Assembly: GCA_943326825.2 (NCBI GenBank)
Contig: CALPUT020000204.1
Span: 1-5,288 of the forward strand
Length of the DNA: 5,288 nucleotides
Direction: 5' to 3'
Source: Chryseobacterium gleum
GTDB taxonomy: Bacteria; Bacteroidota; Bacteroidia; Flavobacteriales_D; Crocinitomicaceae
The number at the start of each line of letters is the position of its first letter. Positions within the stretch are counted from its first letter, which is position 1. The notes beneath the pieces are model-generated. The model worked only from the letters and a program-made list of their open reading frames with translations. It was not told where the DNA came from and ran no database searches. Made by a program: the position numbers and the translations under genes. Below are positions 1 to 5,288 of the stretch, piece by piece.

Positions 1-3000
1 TCTACTGTAGGACCTATCGCTGTACCTGCTTCTCTAGCTGGTGAAATAGCTGAAATCCTATAATCATTGGATGCTGTATTCATAAAAATAGGATCTACAT
101 CTGAATTTGTTATATTACCAGTTGTTGCAGCAAAACCACCTGAAGAATTATAAGTTGCTACATCATACAAACTATATTGTATTGAAGCCTGCACCCCTGA
201 ACCGTTATATACAGAATAACTTGCATTCGTATTACCATAAACAATTATATTCTTTATTATTAAAGATGTTCCCGAAATAAAGTTTATAATTCCTCCAGAT
301 GTTGAACTTGTATTATTTGCAATTGTAGTACTATAAATAGTCATTGCTCCTCCATTATTGGTGATATAACCCGATCCTCCACTGTAATTACTGTTGTATG
401 ACATTGTATTACCATATAACAAACAATTCTGAATTGTTGCTGTGCCTGCAGAGTATATTGCTGCTCCATAGCTGCCAGAACTAACATATAATGTCGCACA
501 ACCTGTAAAAGTACAGCGATCTATCGTAGCGGTTGATCCACTAGCGATGTTTACGCCACCACCATTATTTCCTGAAACTGCAGTTGTTTTACATGTATTA
601 AATGTGACATCTTGAATTGTATTCCCTGCACCTGTTGAAGTTATTGTTATTCCACCACCGGATCCATTAAACAGCATGTTTTTTACAGTCATTTTTGTAA
701 TACTATTATTCGCAGCCGTTCCACTTATTGTCATAAATCTTCTACCCGAAGTATTACCACCATCAAAAATTGTATTAGTTTGAGATGCACCTATTATTGT
801 AATATTCGAATTCGTTAATGAAATATTATAATCATTTGTATATGTTCCATCTGCAACATATATAGTTGTTCCATTTGGACAGTTACATTGGCTTATTGCA
901 TAGGTTAATGTCAAAAATGGTGTACCAACTGCAGTTCCATTATTTGAATTACTTCCTGTGGTAGCTACATAATAAACACTACTGTAAGAAGTACCTGAAA
1001 CACTTAAATTAACTGTTGTAGCTCCCGTTGAAGCATGTGTAATATTGACACTTGAATATGCTCCAACTACTCCTGCATTTAAACGAACATATACAATTTG
1101 ATTATTCACTGTACCAGATGATGGTGTAAGTGAAAGTGTTGATGAAAAAGTAGTATTATCAGTTGACAACTCGAATCCAGTTGGTGCAGTAACAATAAGA
1201 TTAGCTGTTAAATTAAGTCCTGTTACATAATATGATTGTGATGAAGATGCTGAAGATGAACAACTTGAAAATGCAGACAAAGTACCACTCGTTGAAATTA
1301 TTTTACCAGATCCTTCGAAGGCGCCAATAGTTGGTGTAGAAGGTCTCGTTACATTATTTTTATCCGAAGCTACAGTTGCTGTTAAATTTTCTCCTACATA
1401 CTCTCCTACCCAACCACTTGCACCAACACCATTTGCATCAAAAGTGGTCGTGCCTGAAATATCTGTTTGAACAGATGCATTAACAGCATTCCAATTGGCT
1501 AATGTACTTTGATCTGCTGATGGCCAATAAGCAATAGGTGCTGCAGATGTTTCAAGGTAATTTGCATTATAAGTGTGACCTACAGCTGTATTTGTTACTC
1601 TTACAGAATAATGACTACCTGAGGCAGTTGATGTGTTTGTTCTGAGGTTTTGAAAAACATTGTTTTTTATATTTTTGGTTCCTGAACTTGTGGTTTGTCG
1701 GTAAGCAGCTGATGTTCCACTTCCAGAGGTTGGAGTACCATATACTTTTATTGTATTATGATAAATATTAGATGTTCCAGTACCAGCATCAAATATACCT
1801 GTTAATACAGGTGATGTTGTACTACCTTGATTATTAGCAAAAATAACATTATTATATTCTGTGATTGAACCTGAGGACACATTATAAATACCGGAAATCC
1901 AACTTGTACTACCTGTTGCAAGTGTGGATAATCCATATATTAAATTTTTGGAAAAAGTAGCTGAGCCCTTATCAATCATAATACCAGTTACATCGACATC
2001 TGTACCTGTTGTTTTATGATTTAAATTATAAATAGAAGATCCAGTTACAGAAGTACTTGTTCCGCTTGAAGTTAGATAGAATCCACAAAAAGCATAATCT
2101 GATATGCTTGTAGATGTCATATCAATTTCTTTTACTTGGTCATTGCTCGAAACTAAATTACCAGCTAATAAATAAAAGCCATTAAAGGTAGTTGAACTAC
2201 CAGCACCAGTAATGTTAAACTCTTGTATTGTATTTCCAGAAGTATTATATGTATTATTAGTTGCGAAATATAATCCATAATGAGCAGTGTTGGATGTTAA
2301 TGTCATGTTATTATTTGTTAAACTTCCAATTGTATTGTTAGAAATGGTATATGTATTACTTGTACCAACTGTAATATTAATTCCAGAGAACGCACCATCA
2401 CATGTAATATTAGAAAAGGAATTTCCAGAAATAGTATCCATCACTCCATATGCATCATATACACCCTTAAATGCAAAACTTGCTGTAGAAAGGCCGTCCA
2501 CATTAATGTCTTTAATAGTATTATTTTTAGTGCAAACGATACCACTATTTCCATATACCCCTGTAAAGAGAGCTGAAGTACCGGTATTAGTTAAAGTAAA
2601 TTGTTGTATCATATTTGAACTAACAGTAACATTTGTACTATTAACCGAGAAAATCGCACTAACCTCATTATTTTGAGCCATGCTCATATTATTTGTTGTA
2701 TTACTTCCAATCGTGTTATCAGAAATTGTTAATGTATGTGTACTTGCTAAATAAATACCTCTTAAAGATTTAGTAGAACTACCCATTGACCAACCTTGAA
2801 TTGTATTAGTGGATATTGCTCCTGTTCCAGCAGCATCTCCATCGTAAAAAATAGCACTTGCATCTACAGCAGCAGTAATACTGATATTGCCTGTAGAGGA
2901 TGAGTGTCCAATTGTGTTGTTGGAAACAGTTGTATTATCAGCAGAAGCACCCACCTCTATAAATCGAGCTTGAGCTGAACTACTTGAAGTTGTTCCAGAT

Positions 3001-4238
3001 ATTGTTATGGCGCCAAAATTGTTGTAATCAATATTATTTGTTCCACTGGCGTTACAATAAATTCCTTTAACATAATCAGCAGAAACTCCATTCATCGCTA
3101 TTGAAATACTCCCTGTACCAGAAGTTGCGCCTATCAAATTTGAATTTCCTGATGAACCAACGGTGAAATTGGATGATCCCGAAATATCTATCGCTTCAAA
3201 CACTGATGATCCAGTAGAAGTAACTGAGATATTTTTAATTGTATTTGAACTAATAGTTGTTGTTCCAGATAAACAATAACATTCAATGGCATTAAAACCA
3301 TAAGCTGAAGTATTCAAAGTATATGCTGATCCTCCACATTGTGCAGATTGTCCACCTATATAATTTCCTGTTACGGTATAAGTTCCTCCTGTATTCAAAT
3401 ATATAGCTTTCATAGCTACTGCAGGAGTTATAGATGCCGTTTGGTATAAACTATTATTTGTGATCGTCCAACTATCTGAATTTGCCGATGTGAAAATTCC
3501 ATATTTTGAAAAATCGACAATATTATTGTTAGAAATTGTAACTGAACTGTTTAAATTTGAAGCCGTACCTGATGAATAAATTGAATAAACAGGGTTGGTT
3601 GTTGACTTACCAATCGTATTGTACTCTATTGTATTATTATCATTTCCTCCTGAAGCAGCTGTAGAAAAAGTGACAATACCTAATGATGTTGATGTAGTTG
3701 CACCATTTATATTTGAGTAGCGTATAGTATTATTCGTAGCATCTAATATAAAACGAACTGTTGATGCACTTGTAACTGCATTTGTATTTTCAATTGTTAA
3801 ACTTTTTGTACTTCCAGTTTGGCTTATTCGACCATCAATTATTACATTATCTGCACCATTAAAATTAATCAATACACCAGCTACTGAACCACTAATTGTT
3901 CGGGTACCATCCGTATACAAATATATAGCAGTATAAATACTAGAACCTGAACCACTGGCATTTAAAGAATTAACACCATCTTCAGAGGTACTATTTGCGG
4001 TAGTTGTAATTGTTATTACACCACGATGAGTACCCGCATTGATTGCCGAGAAAACGCCGCTAGCTTTTGTTAGGGAAGTATAGGTGGCAGAAGCTGTACC
4101 CAAGGTAGAGGTAACGGTAAATTGTGCGTTAGATTTAAATCCCAACAAGCTTATTACCAAAAAAGTAAAAACAGCTGATACAATTTTCATCCAACCTAAG
4201 TTCGATTTTGCTTTATTTTCTTTTTTTTTCATCTCCAT
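1..4238 (-). CDS. Large secreted double beta-helix protein (N-terminal 1412 residues, 3' end beyond window)
   Basis: One minus-strand frame stays open for 1412 codons from an ATG at 4238 to the left edge, so this is a partial gene lacking its C-terminus. Residues 17-38 (MKIVSAVFTFLVISLLGFKS then NA) form a signal peptide with likely cleavage at SNA|QF, so the product is exported. Residues ~40-965 are Ser/Thr/Asn-rich with parallel beta-helix rungs: FNGADNVIIDGR at 126-137 and turn motifs NTIG near 207-210, 441-444, 508-511 and 635-638. This module closes with TRPSTPTIGAFEG (~965-976), the usual end of such modules. Residues ~977-1085 are an Ig-like Bacteroidota domain (VTAPTGFELSTD, VYVRLNAG, VSGTS). 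A second beta-helix begins at VYYVATTGSNSNNGT (1088 on) and reaches DPIF (1382-1385) and DYRISAISPAREAG, resembling a choice-of-anchor Q end. No catalytic residues are recognisable. The role is probably adhesin, surface fibre or polysaccharide binding (inference). A T9SS sorting tail is expected beyond the edge. Starts at codon 1, 3 or 17 are all possible; codon 1 is chosen as the longest, and no ribosome binding site decides it. Confidence 0.5.
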   Translation of the reverse strand, partial: MEMKKKENKAKSNLGWMKIVSAVFTFLVISLLGFKSNAQFTVTSTLGTASATYTSLTKASGVFSAINAGTHRGVITITTTANSTSEDGVNSLNASGSGSSIYTAIYLYTDGTRTISGSVAGVLINFNGADNVIIDGRISQTGSTKSLTIENTNAVTSASTVRFILDATNNTIRYSNINGATTSTSLGIVTFSTAASGGNDNNTIEYNTIGKSTTNPVYSIYSSGTASNLNSSVTISNNNIVDFSKYGIFTSANSDSWTITNNSLYQTASITPAVAMKAIYLNTGGTYTVTGNYIGGQSAQCGGSAYTLNTSAYGFNAIECYCLSGTTTISSNTIKNISVTSTGSSVFEAIDISGSSNFTVGSSGNSNLIGATSGTGSISIAMNGVSADYVKGIYCNASGTNNIDYNNFGAITISGTTSSSSAQARFIEVGASADNTTVSNNTIGHSSSTGNISITAAVDASAIFYDGDAAGTGAISTNTIQGWSMGSSTKSLRGIYLASTHTLTISDNTIGSNTTNNMSMAQNNEVSAIFSVNSTNVTVSSNMIQQFTLTNTGTSALFTGVYGNSGIVCTKNNTIKDINVDGLSTASFAFKGVYDAYGVMDTISGNSFSNITCDGAFSGINITVGTSNTYTISNNTIGSLTNNNMTLTSNTAHYGLYFATNNTYNTSGNTIQEFNITGAGSSTTFNGFYLLAGNLVSSNDQVKEIDMTSTSISDYAFCGFYLTSSGTSTSVTGSSIYNLNHKTTGTDVDVTGIMIDKGSATFSKNLIYGLSTLATGSTSWISGIYNVSSGSITEYNNVIFANNQGSTTSPVLTGIFDAGTGTSNIYHNTIKVYGTPTSGSGTSAAYRQTTSSGTKNIKNNVFQNLRTNTSTASGSHYSVRVTNTAVGHTYNANYLETSAAPIAYWPSADQSTLANWNAVNASVQTDISGTTTFDANGVGASGWVGEYVGENLTATVASDKNNVTRPSTPTIGAFEGSGKIISTSGTLSAFSSCSSSASSSQSYYVTGLNLTANLIVTAPTGFELSTDNTTFSSTLSLTPSSGTVNNQIVYVRLNAGVVGAYSSVNITHASTGATTVNLSVSGTSYSSVYYVATTGSNSNNGTAVGTPFLTLTYAISQCNCPNGTTIYVADGTYTNDYNISLTNSNITIIGASQTNTIFDGGNTSGRRFMTISGTAANNSITKMTVKNMLFNGSGGGITITSTGAGNTIQDVTFNTCKTTAVSGNNGGGVNIASGSTATIDRCTFTGCATLYVSSGSYGAAIYSAGTATIQNCLLYGNTMSYNSNYSGGSGYITNNGGAMTIYSTTIANNTSSTSGGIINFISGTSLIIKNIIVYGNTNASYSVYNGSGVQASIQYSLYDVATYNSSGGFAATTGNITNSDVDPIFMNTASNDYRISAISPAREAGTAIGPTV
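4221..4229 (-). repeat. A9 homopolymer at the start of the beta-helix gene
   Basis: Nine consecutive A bases (minus strand) encode Lys4-Lys6 of the longest gene model, just after the ATGs at codons 1 and 3 and before the ATG at codon 17. A change in tract length would shift the frame from the first two starts but leave the codon-17 start and its signal peptide intact. Confidence 0.5.
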
Positions 4239-4390
4239 CTAATCTAAAATATTGAACTAAATTTAATCACTCGGATTGCTTTGATGAAAATTGATTTTTA
4301 AAACTTTACAGAAATGTAAAAATTAAAACAATAATTTTTCAGCACTCAAGTGAATGTAATTATAGTTTTGATTTTAGTAGCCTAGGTAAA

Positions 4391-4398
4391 CAAATATA
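4391..4398 (-). promoter_or_regulatory. Candidate Bacteroidota -7 element TATATTTG
   Basis: The minus-strand octamer TATATTTG fits the Bacteroidota primary-sigma -7 consensus TAnnTTTG. It would start transcription near 4385 and give a leader of roughly 145 bases for the beta-helix gene. No TTTG-like -33 element is found at the expected distance (around 4418-4421), which holds only A/T-rich sequence, so this is a half-match in a region where such motifs arise easily by chance. Confidence 0.5.
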
Positions 4399-4487
4399 AA
4401 AAAAAATATTAAATAATAGATGATTAAATTTCAGTTTTCAATTCTAATAAGTTATCAATGTTAAAGTTAATTTCATTTTTGTGTAAC

Positions 4488-4515
4488 GTAATTTTTAAAT
4501 AGAGGTAAAAATTAC
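4488..4515. repeat. Perfect 10-bp inverted repeat in the intergenic region
   Basis: GTAATTTTTA (4488-4497) and TAAAAATTAC (4506-4515) are exact reverse complements separated by eight bases (AATAGAGG). No T-tract follows on either strand, so it does not look like a terminator. It could be a binding site for a dimeric regulator or a weak hairpin. The low sequence complexity makes chance a serious alternative. Confidence 0.5.
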
Positions 4516-4547
4516 TCAACAAAATTAAAATTAAATTATTACTCAAC
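4511..4547. repeat. Direct repeat ATTACTCAAC, two copies
   Basis: Identical 10-mers ATTACTCAAC lie at 4511-4520 and 4538-4547, with start points 27 bases apart. On the minus strand they read GTTGAGTAAT and bracket the TAATTTTG candidate -7 motif. The lower copy overlaps the right arm of the 10-bp inverted repeat. A regulator site is possible but unproven. Confidence 0.5.
4520..4546 (-). promoter_or_regulatory. Alternative candidate promoter: TTG and TAATTTTG
   Basis: On the minus strand a TTG at 4546-4544 is followed, after 16 bases, by TAATTTTG (4527-4520), which fits TAnnTTTG. The spacer is slightly short for the Bacteroidota -33/-7 arrangement (about 17-23). It would give a leader of about 275 bases for the beta-helix gene. 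Part of it overlaps the direct repeat GTTGAGTAAT. Treat it as a weak candidate only. Confidence 0.5.
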
Positions 4548-4561
4548 TCTAAAAAAGCACC

Positions 4562-4750
4562 CTATTTAACTGAACTTCCATCCAAAAAAACATCAAACAC
4601 AACTCCAAAACAACTCTCATTTACTTCTTGTTCAATTGTTTTTTCTGCCTTTATAAAATAACACTTTTGATTTGACAGCTCTATAGTTTCAATTCTCGAA
4701 ATTGTTTCCTCGCGGTTAGGTTCTGTTTGGAATTCAAATTTTCGATTCAC
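4562..4750 (-). pseudogene. Orphan diverged copy of a T9SS cargo 3' end (62 codons)
   Basis: This is an open stretch from a GTG at 4750 to a TAG at 4564-4562. Its product lines up with the last ~60 residues of the neighbouring partial protein. PNREETISRIETIELS matches FNGEETYSTIASVDMS at 7 of 16 positions with several conservative changes. After a two-residue length difference, QEVNESCFGVVFDVFLDGSSVK matches QEVNETAKGIVFDIYSDGTSVK at 14 of 22. Of those 14 identical residues, 10 use a different synonymous codon, so the two copies diverged while coding was under selection. The copy lacks the last four residues (RIQF), any signal peptide and any upstream domain. Its GTG directly abuts the T-tract of the upstream gene's terminator, with no sign of a promoter or ribosome binding site. 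It is therefore most likely the remnant of a second cargo gene whose 5' part was deleted. A small expressed protein or a readthrough extension is possible but less likely. Confidence 0.5.
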
Positions 4751-4787
4751 AAAAAAAGCGAGTAAGAATTTCTTCTCACTCGCTTTT
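4751..4787 (-). terminator. Rho-independent terminator of the FnIII/T9SS-tail gene
   Basis: Read on the minus strand, AAAAGCGAGTGAGAA (4787-4773) pairs with TTCTTACTCGCTTTT (4768-4754) to give a 15-bp stem closed by a GAAA loop. The run of T continues to seven bases ending at 4751. The single non-Watson-Crick position is G.U on the minus-strand RNA but A.C on the plus-strand RNA. The GNRA-type loop and the long T-tract also exist only in the minus reading. All three point to termination of the gene ending at 4817. Confidence 0.5.
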
Positions 4788-4816
4788 AATTGAAAATTTA
4801 AACCTAACCTTTTAAC

Positions 4817-5288
4817 CTAAAACTGTATTCGTTTTACAGATGTACCGTCTGAATAAATATCGAATACAATGCCTTTTGCAGTTTCGTTCACTTCTTGACC
4901 AAGTGAATTTACTGTCATTATTATCACTCCTTGATTTTGTGTTTGTGACATATCTACAGAAGCAATCGTTGAATATGTTTCTTCCCCATTGAAATTGGTT
5001 AATTTCAAACGGTAGTATAATACTGTTCTATTAAAATCAGTATCCATTGTGAAATAGTTAATTGTATGTGAAGAGTTTCCTGCTCCATCTACTCTTGCTA
5101 TTTCAGAAAAATCTGTACCATTTACACTTCTTTCTACCGTGAAATAATCATTCTCAACTTCTGATGCTGTTTGCCATGAAACTTTCACATCTTTTTGATA
5201 TGGTTTTGCATCGAAAGAAACCAATGTGATTGGCAACGTAATAGCAAACTGCTTAGAACCAATTGTAAATGGACTGTAAGATGCCCAA
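4817..5288 (-). CDS. C-terminal part of a secreted protein with FnIII-like domain and T9SS-like tail (5' end beyond window)
   Basis: The frame is open from the right edge (first full codon at 5287) for 156 codons to a TAG at 4819-4817. The start lies outside the window. The TTG at 5236 is an internal Leu codon, because sense codons (WASYSPFTIGSKQ...) continue in frame upstream. In-window residues 1-17 (ASYSPFTIGS) look like the end of a preceding module. Residues 18-111 match the fibronectin-III-like domain that commonly precedes Bacteroidota sorting tails: LPITLVSF, VKVSWQTASEVENDYFTVER (34-53), GAGNSS, YYRLKLTNFNG (91-101). Residues ~112-156 form a short tail with NSLGQEVNE, KGIVFDIYSDGTSVK and a final RIQF. 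This resembles flavobacterial C-terminal signals recognised by the type IX secretion system and then cleaved or anchored; that assignment is from family knowledge. The functional N-terminal module is not visible, so the activity is unknown. A strong hairpin terminator follows 29 bases after the stop, so this gene is probably not co-transcribed with the beta-helix gene downstream. Confidence 0.5.
   Translation of the reverse strand, partial: WASYSPFTIGSKQFAITLPITLVSFDAKPYQKDVKVSWQTASEVENDYFTVERSVNGTDFSEIARVDGAGNSSHTINYFTMDTDFNRTVLYYRLKLTNFNGEETYSTIASVDMSQTQNQGVIIMTVNSLGQEVNETAKGIVFDIYSDGTSVKRIQF

Larger units (their letters stand above)
4239..4561. other. AT-rich intergenic region / leader of the beta-helix gene
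   Basis: These 323 bases hold no reading frame with recognisable protein character on either strand. They are very AT-rich with several homopolymer runs, including A9 at 4398-4406. As the only gap upstream of the beta-helix gene, the stretch must contain its promoter unless transcription reads through the terminator at 4787-4751. It contains two weak -7-like motifs, a 10-bp perfect inverted repeat, a 10-bp direct repeat, and a small 6-bp hairpin (TTTACA at 4305-4310, TGTAAA at 4315-4320). I see no riboswitch-like or tRNA-like fold. Confidence 0.5.

Noticed and set aside
1230..1271. GAT/GAA-rich stretch resembling a trinucleotide microsatellite.
   Set aside because: It encodes a Ser-rich loop (SSCSSSASSSQS) in the Ig-like domain. 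The triplets are mixed Ser codons and not a uniform repeat.
2287..2676. A 129-codon plus-strand open frame (MLDVNVMLLFVKLP...), hydrophobic in composition.
   Set aside because: It lies antisense to the continuous 1412-codon beta-helix frame. Its hydrophobic residues arise as complements of the Asn/Thr/Ser codons, and it has no recognisable domain or start signals.
2200..3625. Recurring AATTGTATT-like words that might suggest a DNA repeat array or CRISPR.
   Set aside because: The words are spaced irregularly and vary in sequence. They are the codons for the NTI turn motif of beta-helix rungs, so the repetition is at protein level.
1..4238. The possibility that the long frame is broken by frameshifts, since only short ORFs stand out at first.
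   Set aside because: Codon-by-codon reading from 4238 stays open, and the frame arithmetic closes exactly at the left edge (1412 codons plus two bases), so the gene is intact within the window.
4305..4320. TTTACA-GAAA-TGTAAA hairpin as a possible terminator.
   Set aside because: The stem is only 6 bp, no T-tract follows on either strand, and no gene ends nearby. It is kept only as a note within the intergenic entry.
4817..5236. Taking the TTG at 5236 as the start of a 139-residue gene.
   Set aside because: The frame is open upstream to the window edge with matching family sequence (ASYSPFTIGS...LPITL), so the TTG is an internal Leu codon of a longer protein.

Overview
The window looks like a piece of a Bacteroidota chromosome, probably from the flavobacterial or a related marine or freshwater branch. 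The DNA is strongly AT-rich and there are no Shine-Dalgarno-like sites. Both large coding regions encode Ser/Thr/Asn/Gly-rich secreted proteins of a kind common in that phylum: parallel beta-helix modules, an Ig-like spacer, and a C-terminal 'LPITLVSF...YYRL' domain followed by a type IX secretion (T9SS)-like tail. All coding sequence is on the minus strand, so transcription reads from high to low coordinates.

Region by region, in transcription order. (1) 5288-4817 is the 3' end of a secreted or surface protein whose start lies beyond the right edge. It has a fibronectin-III-like domain and a short tail ending at a TAG. (2) 4787-4751 is a strong 15-bp hairpin with a GAAA loop and a T7 tract, the intrinsic terminator of that gene. 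(3) 4750-4562 is a 62-codon open stretch whose product aligns along its length with the last ~60 residues of the preceding protein. It looks like an orphaned, diverged copy of a cargo-protein 3' end. (4) 4561-4239 is a 323-base AT-rich non-coding stretch with two weak candidate -7 elements (TAnnTTTG), a perfect 10-bp inverted repeat and a 10-bp direct repeat. (5) 4238-1 is one uninterrupted reading frame of 1412 codons that runs off the left edge. It has a signal peptide, a first beta-helix module of about 900 residues, an Ig-like Bacteroidota domain, and a second beta-helix module whose closing motif is just reached at the edge.

The two large genes are probably independent transcription units in a locus of exported, surface-attached or released fibrous proteins. 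No enzyme active site, RNA gene, CRISPR array, transposase or phage gene is visible. I found no convincing new multi-gene system. The most unusual item is the orphan sorting-tail fragment between the two genes, which lies in frame with the upstream gene past its stop codon.
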